Below are positions 1 through 8,749 of a DNA stretch of 64,000 bases, one piece after another. Both the position numbers and the translations under genes were made by a program. The stretch is from Costus lasius. Its lineage: Eukaryota; Streptophyta; Magnoliopsida; Zingiberales; Costaceae. The DNA is taken from the NCBI GenBank assembly GCA_027563935.2, contig CM050449.1, forward strand, positions 18,308,758 to 18,372,757, given 5' to 3'. Positions within the stretch are counted from its first letter, which is position 1. The number at the start of each line of letters is the position of its first letter. The notes under the pieces are model-generated. The model saw only the letters and a program-made list of their open reading frames with translations, did not search any database and was not told the DNA's origin.

Positions 1-31
1 AATCTGGAGCACAATAGAAAATACCCTTATA
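1..31 (-). pseudogene. MP fragment (virus A)
   Basis: About 30 bases identical to minus-strand movement-protein sequence seen whole near 4611-4640. It continues off the left edge and joins Pol at about base 30. Confidence 0.7.
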
Positions 32-531
32 TTACAAAAATTCTATACTAATGGGATTATTGTCTCCGGACAAAAATCACAGTTCTATAGAAAAAATATT
101 GACTACTTAGGAGTCGAAATTGGGCATGGAGTTATTAAGCTCCAACCTCATATTGCTTCAAAAATAAAAACTTTTGAAGTAACAGATACAAAAAGCCTAC
201 AACAATTTTTAGGCTTAATTAATTATGCTAGACCTTTTTTAAAGGATCTTCATAAAATGAGTGGACCTCTCTACTCAAAATTAGGTCTTACTGGTGTTAA
301 GAAATTCAACACAGAAGACTACAAACAGATTGATAAAATTAGGCAATTAGTAGAAACATTACCATTGCTTAAATTACCACTGGACAGTGATTATCTCATT
401 GTTCAAACAGATGGGAGTGAGTATGGATGGGGAGCAGTCCTCCTCCGAAAGCCTCATAAATATTCTACAGAGATAGAAACTATTTGTAGATATGCTTCTG
501 GCAAATTTCGCGGGAAAAATGTCACAAGCAG
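30..531 (+). pseudogene. Pol fragment: end of RT and start of RNase H
   Basis: The frame is open from the first codons after the junction and encodes the C-terminal RT and the first RNase H motif (QTDGSEYGWGAVLL). It carries a Glu-to-Gly change relative to other copies at the codon containing base 513. It ends at a junction with 3 nt of microhomology (CAG, 529-531), where the sequence flips to minus-strand Pol. It lacks the YIDD box and the C-terminal RNase H. Confidence 0.9.
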
Positions 532-725
532 AATCGTCAAATTCTGTATGCCATTTATTTAAAGGATTTTTGAGAATTCTTATAGTATCAGAATCCTCAT
601 ATGTAATAAAGTCATCGACCTCATCACCATCGGGTAGAACTCCTGCCTCAGGAAGAGGGGACGAGTCACAAGTACAGTCATCGACCTCATCACCATCGGG
701 TAGAACTCCTGCCTCAGGAAGAGGG
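529..725 (-). pseudogene. Pol fragment: linker between protease and RT
   Basis: This is the acidic linker including both copies of the 66-nt tandem repeat, read on the minus strand. It is bounded by an inverted junction with Pol on the left and by the leader on the right, 8 nt beyond where the PBS would end. Confidence 0.9.
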
Positions 726-1218
726 ACTGTTCCTTTATTTGATCGAACGGGAAAACGTATAAGTATGGAATAATCCATGTTAGTATACGGAAGGCTCTAA
801 GCCGATATAGTATGCTTGTTATTTCAGATAGGTTGTCGCATATTTTGTTTTTTATACACATCTAAAGATACCGGGGCTGCCTAAGCCACCATAGTATAAA
901 GAAAGAACTGAACTAAAGGGCCGATGGCTTGACATGCAAACGTCCACAGACGAGGAGCGTCACCGGGACATACAGCATGATTAACGACCATGTAGCATGA
1001 TGTTCTGTTACTTCTCTATACACCTATGGTAAAGCGGTTGATATTAGAGGAAAACAAAGTATCCGAATGACCAGGAATCTATAGATAACAAGTATTACTA
1101 ATCCTTAGAAAACCTTCTGTATACATCATAACATAGGACCATACAAGTATACGTGAGTACCTAGTAGATCTGTTGTATTCAGTACCTGCTCTTACTTGTG
1201 TTTTACACAATAGTTTCT

Positions 1219-1365
1219 ATGAAACGTATTTATTCACCAAAGCCGCAAGGCTTTAAAAACAATTATGCTGCTAAGCATAAAATAACCATAAGAACCTATC
1301 TTACGGTTAAAAATTTAAAAATGACAATCACCTTATTAGGTAAAAAGCAAGCTAATAAAAAGTAA
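1219..1365 (+). CDS. Small basic leader ORF (48 aa), putative
   Basis: ATG at 1219 opens 48 codons ending in TAA only 2 nt before the ORF1 ATG at 1368. The product is strongly basic (many Lys). The same ORF is present in all complete A leaders (6151-6297, 22938-23084, 38129-38275 and 2771-2917 on the minus strand). Virus B keeps the N-terminal MKRIY-PKP-G pattern but ends after about 21 codons, so conservation may reflect the overlapping RNA hairpins and not the peptide. No function is recognised. Confidence 0.35.
   Translation: MKRIYSPKPQGFKNNYAAKHKITIRTYLTVKNLKMTITLLGKKQANKK
1239..1308 (+). promoter_or_regulatory. Leader hairpin chain upstream of ORF1
   Basis: Three hairpins lie in tandem. 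The first is AAAGCC-GCAA-GGCTTT (1239-1254, GNRA tetraloop). The second is TTATGCT-GCTA-AGCATAA (1263-1280). The third pairs AACCATAAG with CTTACGGTT with one mismatch (1284-1308). Virus B (63638-63715) keeps all three stems and changes the first loop to GAAA, still GNRA. A role in shunting, reinitiation or packaging is inference. Confidence 0.65.
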
Positions 1366-1367
1366 AG

Positions 1368-1475
1368 ATGGATATTAATTATCTCTCTTTAAAATTAGCA
1401 CAACAATACTGGGAAATACAAGCGAATTCCCAGGCAACTAAACATAAATGCTATTTTCCTAGAGAAAATGGTAGA
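1368..1475 (+). pseudogene. ORF1 N-terminal fragment
   Basis: The first about 36 codons of ORF1 join the 3' end of MP through the 4-nt microhomology TAGA (1472-1475). The rest of ORF1, all of ORF2 and most of MP are missing. Confidence 0.9.
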
Positions 1476-1626
1476 ACAAGAACAAATGCTTGTCCCTGAG
1501 GAAAGCATAATGTTTAAAAATTCTGATAATACTTATAACTTGAGATTTTCAAGTTATAAAAAGAAACAATCTAAAAATGATGATGAGGCTTCAACATCAG
1601 GCTTAGAAAAATTCTTAGAACAATGA
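1472..1626 (+). pseudogene. MP C-terminal fragment
   Basis: The last about 50 codons of the movement protein. The TGA stop at 1624-1626 overlaps the CP start codon as ATGA, as in intact copies. Confidence 0.88.
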
Positions 1627-2589
1627 TACTCAAAGAAAATACTCTTGTAGTATCAAAAGAGCTAAACTTTACATTTGAAGAAATGATATGTTTAGAAATA
1701 TCCCTTATTAACAAAGGAAAATTACTTCCTACTCAAAAACTTGAGTATGATACGGAAGGAAACATTCGAGTCTGGTATGGACCAAAAACAGACTTTACAC
1801 AAGAAGAAGAAGATATAATAAATACCTTCTTAGAAATTACTCAAGAAGAAGAAAATACTACCTTCTTGGACACAAATACTATGGAAGAATCCATAGAAGA
1901 AATGGTCATAGATGACTTGGATTCTCAAAGTATCCAAAGTATTCCCCAGAATTTAATGGATACAATAATGACTGGCCAAGAACAAGCTAGTAATGCTACT
2001 CCTGTTTATAACAATCCAGGACAAGCAGTAGCCTCAACAAGTACGGCTCAGCCAAGTACTTCACATATAAGGAGTTATCCTATTGGACAACCTCCTCGAG
2101 AATCGTATACACAGTATACACAGTATAATGAAGAAAGAGACGATAGATGGTCTAAGGGGAAAAGGCAACCTTTAGAGACCATAGATAAACGAAAGTTGCT
2201 AGATGAAGGAAGAATTCTAAATCTAGCAGCCCATGATCCACAAACTTGGAGCACAGTTCTGGATAACTGGGCCTCCATGGTTTCTATGGAAGTAACCAAA
2301 ATACTTGGAAACTTCACAGCAGAAGAAATGTATTCCTACTTGGAAAATTTCTTAGGAGAAACAGCACGGGCAATATGGGAATCATACAAACTAAATTGCC
2401 CCACAGACTTTCAACAAGATATTTCATTAGGAGTAAATCCTTATAACTTCACAAACCGAATGAAAATTATGATCTTAGGGTCAAATCCTAACATGGGATT
2501 TAATGCCCAACAAAAAGAAGCTATAAGAAAGCTTGAGATAATCCAAATAAAAAATTGGAAATATATTAAACCTTTCTTACAAGATTTTT
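1623..2589 (+). pseudogene. CP, C-terminally truncated
   Basis: The CP reading frame starts at its native ATG (ATGA overlap with MP) and is open through the acidic N-terminus and the capsid core. It stops matching after the KPFLQDF motif, so the basic tail and the zinc knuckle are lost. A 14-nt stretch at 2590-2603 of unclear origin follows, then inverted ORF1. Confidence 0.9.
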
Positions 2590-2603
2590 ATAAACTGTTT
2601 ATA

Positions 2604-2768
2604 TTGGAAATCAATTATTGTATTTAACTGAGCATTCTCAGTATGTAATTGGTGTCCGTATCTACCATTTTCTCTAGGAAAATAGCATTTATGTTTAGTT
2701 GCCTGGGAATTCACTTGTATTTCCCAGTATTGTTGTGCTAATTTTAAAGAGAGATAATTAATATCCAT
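2604..2768 (-). pseudogene. ORF1 N-terminal fragment
   Basis: The first about 55 codons of ORF1 on the minus strand, cut at the left by the CP junction. It differs from other copies by one base (AAT GCT region; Ala-to-Val at codon 19). Confidence 0.88.
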
Positions 2769-3576
2769 CTTTACTTTTTATTAGGTTGCTTTTTACCTAA
2801 TAAGGTGATTGTCATTTTTAAATTTTTAACCGTAAGATAGGTTCTTATGGTTATTTTATGCTTAGCAGCATAATTGTTTTTAAAGCCTTGCGGCTTTGGT
2901 GAATAAATACGTTTCATAGAAACTATTGTGTAAAACACAAGTAAGAGCAGGTACTGAATACAACAGATCTACTAGGTACTCACGTATACTTGTATGGTCC
3001 TATGTTATGATGTATACAGAAGGTTTTCTAAGGATTAGTAATACTTGTTATCTATAGATTCCTGGTCATTCGGATACTTTGTTTTCCTCTAATATCAACC
3101 GCTTTACCATAGGTGTATAGAGAAGTAACAGAACATCATGCTACATGGTCGTTAATCATGCTGTATGTCCCGGTGACGCTCCTCGTCTGTGGACGTTTGC
3201 ATGTCAAGCCATCGGCCCTTTATTTCAGTTCTTTCTTTATACTATGGTGGCTTAGGCAGCCCCGGTATCTTTAGATGTGTATAAAAAACAAAATATGCGA
3301 CAACCTATCTGAAATAACAAGCATACTATATCGGCTTAGAGCCTTCCGTATACTAACATGGATTATTCCATACTTATACGTTTTCCCGTTCGATCAAATA
3401 AAGGAACAGTAACGAAGCTCTGATACCAAAAGAGGGGGGGGTATTTTTTTTTTTTTTTTTCACACAAAAATACTTAAAAAGTAGAGGTGCTAACTAATTT
3501 ATTTAATAGGAAGCATAAGAACTTACAGAAAGGAGAAAACTTTGACACTTGCTAGCTGCTGAAGGCGAAAGACTGA
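2769..3576 (-). other. Leader, PBS and R region (minus strand)
   Basis: Leader (2769-3416), PBS (3417-3428) and R region with polyadenylation signal. The T tract beside the PBS is unusually long here (17 T). The R region is cut before the TATA box. Bases 3577-3590 resemble half of the promoter palindrome, and plus-strand Pol follows. Confidence 0.85.
3417..3428 (-). promoter_or_regulatory. tRNA-Met primer-binding site
   Basis: On the minus strand this reads TGGTATCAGAGC, complementary to the 3' end of plant initiator tRNA-Met, the usual primer for minus-strand DNA synthesis in Caulimoviridae. Confidence 0.9.
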
Positions 3577-3590
3577 GCATTCAATTATTG

Positions 3591-3812
3591 GTCCCCTCTT
3601 CCTGAGGCAGGAGTTCTACCCGATGGTGATGAGGTCGATGACTGTACTTGTGACTCGTCCCCTCTTCCTGAGGCAGGAGTTCTACCCGATGGTGATGAGG
3701 TCGATGACTTTATTACATATGAGGATTCTGATACTATAAGAATTCTCAAAAATCCTTTAAATAAATGGCATACAGAATTTGACGATTCTGTTCTTCCAGA
3801 ACATTTAGAGAA
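3591..3812 (+). pseudogene. Pol linker fragment with 66-nt repeats
   Basis: Part of the protease-RT linker, including nearly two repeat units, then the start of the RT region up to ...LPEHLE. It joins minus-strand CP at about 3812. Confidence 0.88.
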
Positions 3813-4198
3813 TAAACAGGAGTAGCATTACTAGCTTGTTCTTGGCCAGTCATTATTGTATCCATTAAATTCTGGGGAATACTTTGGATACTTTGAGAAT
3901 CCAAGTCATCTATGACCATTTCTTCTATGGATTCTTCCATAGTATTTGTGTCCAAGAAGGTAGTATTTTCTTCTTCTTGAGTAATTTCTAAGAAGGTATT
4001 TATTATATCTTCTTCTTCTTGTGTAAAGTCTGTTTTTGGTCCATACCAGACTCGAATGTTTCCTTCCGTATCATACTCAAGTTTTTGAGTAGGAAGTAAT
4101 TTTCCTTTGTTAATAAGGGATATTTCTAAACATATCATTTCTTCAAATGTAAAGTTTAGCTCTTTTGATACTACAAGAGTATTTTCTTTGAGTATCAT
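3812..4198 (-). pseudogene. CP N-terminal fragment
   Basis: The first about 129 codons of CP, starting at the native ATG (4198, overlapping the MP stop). The acidic Glu-rich N-terminus is kept and everything from the capsid core on is lost. A short chimeric tail runs into inverted Pol. Confidence 0.92.
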
Positions 4199-5163
4199 TG
4201 TTCTAAGAATTTTTCTAAGCCTGATGTTGAAGCCTCATCATCATTTTTAGATTGTTTCTTTTTATAACTTGAAAATCTCAAGTTATAAGTATTATCAGAA
4301 TTTTTAAACATTATGCTTTCCTCAGGGACAAGCATTTGTTCTTGTTCTAAGTTTTTAGAGATATTCCAATCTAATCCACCAAGATCTTCTGGTGAGATTG
4401 TCATGGGTTTTATCATTTTAATTCCCTTGCTAGCTAAAGCATCTATAACATTAGATATATAAAGCTTATAGCCAGTATTTGAATTGTTCGTTAATTTGCC
4501 TAGGAATCCTAACCCAATAAGCAGATTTGAATCTCCTGCAAAATCTTCGTATCCTCTTGTTTGGATACCTATTTCCAATTCTCCTAAGTCTTTTATACTT
4601 ATGAGAAAATCTGGAGCACAATAGAAAATACCCTTATTATCTGTCATGTCAACTTCCATACAGGCAATAAGTGCCTTTCTTGCATCCGATTTCCATCGTT
4701 TATCAAGAATTGCAATAAGAACCTTTGTTCCTAGCTTTTTACGAGCTAGACCTTTTACTGAAATAACAATCATCCCAATATGGGCTAATGTCTTTCCAGA
4801 TAATCGTAATTTGTTTAAAGAATCTCTAGAAATGATCTTGAGATTTCTTGGTTCTGTTGTGACAGACAAATGTTCTTCACGTGTTATTCTTAGAAGTTGG
4901 GTTCTAAGGTTTAACGGTCCAGTCCTATATAAGAGTTGTGGCCTTAAGATTTGTAATCTATTATTCTGGTAGGCTTCAAATTGTTGATCTATATCAACAA
5001 CTTCTTCCAGAACTTGTGCTGGAATCCCTTGTCTATCAAAAATCCTATTCAGGATATTTGGAATGGGATTACTTATAGATAACCTTTCATTTTGGTTATT
5101 TTCTCTAACTGTTGTAGTTCCAGTTAAAGTATTAGACGTTCCTGTAAAGGGTCTTGTACTCAT
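4195..5163 (-). CDS. Movement protein (virus A), intact
   Basis: 322-aa protein of the 30K/caulimovirid movement-protein type, which is known to modify plasmodesmata for cell-to-cell spread. The assignment rests on its place between ORF2 and CP and on the central block with LDKRW (residues 153-157) and GDSNLLIG (210-217), resembling the MP domain at the N-terminus of badnavirus polyproteins. The N-terminus is Thr/Asn-rich and the C-terminus Lys/Ser-rich. The start overlaps the ORF2 stop (ATGA) and the stop overlaps the CP start (ATGA). In badnaviruses and tungroviruses this domain is fused to CP; here it is a separate cistron. The frame is unbroken. Confidence 0.85.
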   Translation of the reverse strand: MSTRPFTGTSNTLTGTTTVRENNQNERLSISNPIPNILNRIFDRQGIPAQVLEEVVDIDQQFEAYQNNRLQILRPQLLYRTGPLNLRTQLLRITREEHLSVTTEPRNLKIISRDSLNKLRLSGKTLAHIGMIVISVKGLARKKLGTKVLIAILDKRWKSDARKALIACMEVDMTDNKGIFYCAPDFLISIKDLGELEIGIQTRGYEDFAGDSNLLIGLGFLGKLTNNSNTGYKLYISNVIDALASKGIKMIKPMTISPEDLGGLDWNISKNLEQEQMLVPEESIMFKNSDNTYNLRFSSYKKKQSKNDDEASTSGLEKFLEQ

Positions 5164-5672
5164 TTCCAGAGGAATTGAGTACTTCTAGTTTGTCTTTTAG
5201 ACACTGAGGTCTGAGATGTTCCTGGTTGTGTTTGGGACACCTGTACTACTCTTTGTAACTGAGTAGTCAACTCGTTAATAGAGTTTTGATATTGTTGGGC
5301 TTGTACACCTAACATATTTTCGACTACCTCATGTTGCCTGAGTAAGATTGTAGAGATAGATCTTATCATTTCTTGCTGGGCAATTAAAGTGTCAGTGTTC
5401 ATTTTTACATTAGCAAAAATGAGATTTAATTTTTTATTTAAGTGTATTAAATAAGCAATGATAAAATTGTTTTGCCTAACAAAACGTTTGTCTGATGCAC
5501 CTTGTGGATCATCAGTAATAATACCTAGAGGATTATCTAGATAATTTCCTGTTTCTGTTATAATTTTTTGATAGTCTTCATCATGGCCTAATGAATCAAG
5601 CCATTCAGGGACAGGTATGTTAGGCGTTAGGTTCGCCATTCCACTGTGTTGAGGTGAATTTGGATTTACCAT
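5160..5672 (-). CDS. ORF2, 170 aa, possible virion-associated protein
   Basis: Acidic first 60 residues with an EWLDSLG motif, a helical middle (about 65-145) and a Ser/Thr/Arg-rich basic end (SVSKRQTRSTQ). Its position before MP and its size match the small second protein of badnaviruses and tungroviruses, which binds nucleic acid or the virion. The start overlaps the ORF1 stop in ATGGTAA. Function is inferred from position and composition only. Confidence 0.7.
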   Translation of the reverse strand: MVNPNSPQHSGMANLTPNIPVPEWLDSLGHDEDYQKIITETGNYLDNPLGIITDDPQGASDKRFVRQNNFIIAYLIHLNKKLNLIFANVKMNTDTLIAQQEMIRSISTILLRQHEVVENMLGVQAQQYQNSINELTTQLQRVVQVSQTQPGTSQTSVSKRQTRSTQFLWK

Positions 5673-6148
5673 TCTTCTGAATTTTTCTGTAATTTTTCAA
5701 GAAGGGCGGCTGTTTTTGTGGTTTGATAGTCAAAAACCTTTGACTGTCTATGGAGATTATCTAGTATCTCTTTTAACTCAGCTGTGAGTTTTTGTTGTAA
5801 TAATAAAGATCTTTCGATCTCTTTTACCATCGTGACCAGATACGTATACTGGTTCTTGATGTATTCTTGGTTTTCATGAATATTTCTTAATAGAATATTC
5901 TTTGTTAACATTTCAGTATGTACTGTCTTCCATAGCTCAGTACATATATGATTGAATTCTCTAAGGCTTTCTGCCTGAGAGATTTGGAAATCAATTATTG
6001 TATTTAACTGAGCATTCTCAGTATGTAATTGGTGTCCGTATCTACCATTTTCTCTAGGAAAATAGCATTTATGTTTAGTTGCCTGGGAATTCGCTTGTAT
6101 TTCCCAGTATTGTTGTGCTAATTTTAAAGAGAGATAATTAATATCCAT
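5666..6148 (-). CDS. ORF1, 160 aa, coiled-coil protein
   Basis: First large ORF after the leader. Residues about 45-155 are Leu/Gln/Glu/Lys-rich and predicted helical or coiled coil by eye; residues 1-40 hold a WEIQ motif and basic patches. Size and position match ORF1 of badnaviruses and tungroviruses, whose role is poorly defined. The ATG follows the stop of the small basic leader ORF by 2 nt. No catalytic motif is visible. Confidence 0.72.
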   Translation of the reverse strand: MDINYLSLKLAQQYWEIQANSQATKHKCYFPRENGRYGHQLHTENAQLNTIIDFQISQAESLREFNHICTELWKTVHTEMLTKNILLRNIHENQEYIKNQYTYLVTMVKEIERSLLLQQKLTAELKEILDNLHRQSKVFDYQTTKTAALLEKLQKNSEEW

Positions 6149-6796
6149 CTTTACTTTTTATTAGGTTGCTTTTTACCTAATAAGGTGATTGTCATTTTTA
6201 AATTTTTAACCGTAAGATAGGTTCTTATGGTTATTTTATGCTTAGCAGCATAATTGTTTTTAAAGCCTTGCGGCTTTGGTGAATAAATACGTTTCATAGA
6301 AACTATTGTGTAAAACACAAGTAAGAGCAGGTACTGAATACAACAGATCTACTAGGTACTCACGTATACTTGTATGGTCCTATGTTATGATGTATACAGA
6401 AGGTTTTCTAAGGATTAGTAATACTTGTTATCTATAGATTCCTGGTCATTCGGATACTTTGTTTTCCTCTAATATCAACCGCTTTACCATAGGTGTATAG
6501 AGAAGTAACAGAACATCATGCTACATGGTCGTTAATCATGCTGTATGTCCCGGTGACGCTCCTCGTCTGTGGACGTTTGCATGTCAAGCCATCGGCCCTT
6601 TAGTTCAGTTCTTTCTTTATACTATGGTGGCTTAGGCAGCCCCGGTATCTTTAGATGTGTATAAAAAACAAAATATGCGACAACCTATCTGAAATAACAA
6701 GCATACTATATCGGCTTAGAGCCTTCCGTATACTAACATGGATTATTCCATACTTATACGTTTTCCCGTTCGATCAAATAAAGGAACAGTAACGAA
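6149..6796 (-). other. Viral 5' leader (minus strand)
   Basis: About 650 nt between PBS and ORF1, essentially identical to 726-1367. It has short ORFs, the 48-aa basic ORF at 6151-6297 and the hairpin chain at about 6208-6277. Confidence 0.85.
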
Positions 6797-6808
6797 GCTC
6801 TGATACCA
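6797..6808 (-). promoter_or_regulatory. tRNA-Met primer-binding site
   Basis: TGGTATCAGAGC on the minus strand, followed in transcript sense by CTTCGTTACTG. A G8/T11 tract lies immediately upstream in transcript sense. Confidence 0.92.
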
Positions 6809-7290
6809 AAAGAGGGGGGGGTATTTTTTTTTTTCACACAAAAATACTTAAAAAGTAGAGGTGCTAACTAATTTATTTAATAGGAAGCATAAGAACTTAC
6901 AGAAAGGAGAAAACTTTGACACTTGCTAGCTGCTGAAGGCGAAAGACTGATGCCTTCTTACAACAGACTTAGGCTCCTTATATAGATACGAGAGGAGCGT
7001 TACTTACTCACGAAGTAAGGCATCAATTATTGATGCCAGCTAAGACTGACTCTTCAAATAAAGTAAAGACAGAAGACACTTGCCCCTTCAGTAAAGTAAG
7101 GGCTAACATGACTCAAAAGTAAAGTAAGGGCTAACATGACTCAAAAGTAAAAGATTCTTGCCCCTTCAAGAAAGTAGGGGCTACAGACAAGAGGCATCTT
7201 GCCCCTTCACAAAAGCTACCCTTTCTGAAAAGGGTGGTGACGTGATTCTTGAGGAGAGAATCTGACCCTTCACGTGATCTGGGGACCACC
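6809..7290 (-). promoter_or_regulatory. Virus A promoter and R region (minus strand)
   Basis: Downstream of ORF6 and upstream of the PBS. In transcript order it has a G-box CACGTG (7271-7276), GAAGGGGCAAG repeats, a 28-nt tandem repeat, the GGCATCAATAATTGATGCC palindrome, TATATAA (6978-6984 complement) and AATAAA (6872-6877 complement) about 100 nt after the TATA box. TATA before poly(A) signal at this spacing gives the terminally redundant RNA expected of a pararetrovirus. It would drive transcription leftward through the intact ORF1-ORF2-MP block. Confidence 0.85.
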
Positions 7291-8679
7291 TTAATCATCT
7301 TGAATGGCTTCAAGAATATAATCGTCAGCATCATCCATGGGTTGAGCTTGACGTCCATAATCCTTCCATTCTGTGATGAGAGCTTGTTCATTCTTGACTT
7401 GCTGAAGATGTTCATGCTGACCTGGATGAGTAATAAAATGAGAAGGAAATGGGACATAGGTCACCTCATGTTCATCATCTACATAGACTTTTAACGTCTT
7501 GTCTTCAGCCAAAAGAAAAGAAGGATAAAGAATCCTATGTTCTTTGGTCATGGTATAATGGCGCCATAGCAGCATTTGTTGTTCCAACGGATGCTCTTGA
7601 ACTCGTAGTAGTTCATTCTGGAAAGAATGGTGATCCCAGAAGTCAGGGAGCCAATCTTGCTGTAGTTTAATGAGCACCTGGTGTTTGGCATCACTAGGAT
7701 ATCCTAAAAACCAAGGTGGACAGGTACTAATGTTCAGATCCAGATAACCATGGAACCGATGATAATTGTACATGTGACGGATGCAATATTTCAGTCTCCA
7801 TGGAAAAGAGACCATTTTGTCTAAGTGGAGGGCATGGACCACTAGTCGATCCAAGAGTCCATACTGAAAGAGATCCAGGAGGGAAACTTGTATCCCCATG
7901 ACTGTACAATCTTGCCATTCAGCCAGATCAATAGCAGCCTTGATAATGGTGAACCCTTTGTGACAAAGACAATGTGGTTCTTCCGTATGTTGAGTTTCTC
8001 TGAACAGAGAAACCATTGTTAAATGGAGACCCCTTGGTTTCCTTGCTTTGTCCAGTGCTATCTGTTGTAAAAGCTTGACTAAACTCACAAACTTTTGGTG
8101 TTGTTTGGTCTTTACAAGCTCGTATATATGTTGCTGAGCTGGGAACAGCTGTGGTGGAATTTTTGCCTGGGAAGTTGTCCACTGATTTTCTAATTCAGTA
8201 GTCCAGGTAGTCTTGAAAAGATCCAATGATTGTTCTAGCTCTTGTTTTTCTTTTTGAAGAGCTTCCAGTTTCTGTTGCATGCTGGCTAAGTCTTTTTCCA
8301 GAGTATTAATCCGGAATTCTTTAGCAATATAGGCCTCTAATGTTTGAGGCTCCAACTTTGTCTGAGGAACTTGTGGTGGCAAGGTCTTCATATATCGCAA
8401 GGCTTGCAGATGTCCTGCTAGTGTGTTCATAGCAGTCAGGAACCCAGGATTATGGTGATCTTTCCATAAAAGATCCAGAATGGTCCTGTCATGTCCTGTT
8501 AATGCCGTATAGTGTTTTGGGACCCGAAAAACAAACATTGTTGTTTTCTCAACTCCGTCTTTAACTTGTTGAGCATATGTTACTTCTTCAGTAACCATAG
8601 GTTGGGGCCCTTGAGGCACTGGGGCCTTCTTTTTAGCGTTCAGCTTTTGAGGTGCTGAGCTAGTTGCCATATCCTGCAT
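7291..8679 (-). CDS. ORF6, 462 aa, function unknown
   Basis: Intact downstream cistron starting 70 nt after the Pol stop. Visible parts are a Lys-rich N-terminus (KLNAKKK), a globular region with FVFRVPKHY (49-57), a coiled coil at about 112-165, a CLCHKGF segment, Trp/His-rich C-terminal half (WRLKYCIRHMY, CPPWFLGYP) and an acidic tail (MDDADDYILEAIQDD). No known domain is recognised. Position matches ORF4 of rice tungro bacilliform virus, which is also unassigned and expressed from a spliced RNA; a splice-acceptor-like signal lies at this ORF's start. It could be a transactivator-like or host-interacting protein, but nothing here proves it. Confidence 0.75.
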   Translation of the reverse strand: MQDMATSSAPQKLNAKKKAPVPQGPQPMVTEEVTYAQQVKDGVEKTTMFVFRVPKHYTALTGHDRTILDLLWKDHHNPGFLTAMNTLAGHLQALRYMKTLPPQVPQTKLEPQTLEAYIAKEFRINTLEKDLASMQQKLEALQKEKQELEQSLDLFKTTWTTELENQWTTSQAKIPPQLFPAQQHIYELVKTKQHQKFVSLVKLLQQIALDKARKPRGLHLTMVSLFRETQHTEEPHCLCHKGFTIIKAAIDLAEWQDCTVMGIQVSLLDLFQYGLLDRLVVHALHLDKMVSFPWRLKYCIRHMYNYHRFHGYLDLNISTCPPWFLGYPSDAKHQVLIKLQQDWLPDFWDHHSFQNELLRVQEHPLEQQMLLWRHYTMTKEHRILYPSFLLAEDKTLKVYVDDEHEVTYVPFPSHFITHPGQHEHLQQVKNEQALITEWKDYGRQAQPMDDADDYILEAIQDD

Positions 8680-8749
8680 AAGAGGTGATTAGCTTTGAAT
8701 ATCCTTGTGGATTATTGTATAGCCCATAGGCTGGTATGAAGTCAAAGAC

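Larger units (their letters stand above)
726..1367 (+). other. Viral 5' leader (virus A)
   Basis: Near-complete leader from just after the PBS to the ORF1 start. It carries several very short ORFs, including a two-codon ATG GAA TAA and a start-stop ATGTAG at 990-995. Such sORF-rich leaders are typical of pararetroviruses that translate by ribosome shunting. Its 3' third holds consecutive hairpins (see separate entry). Confidence 0.85.
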
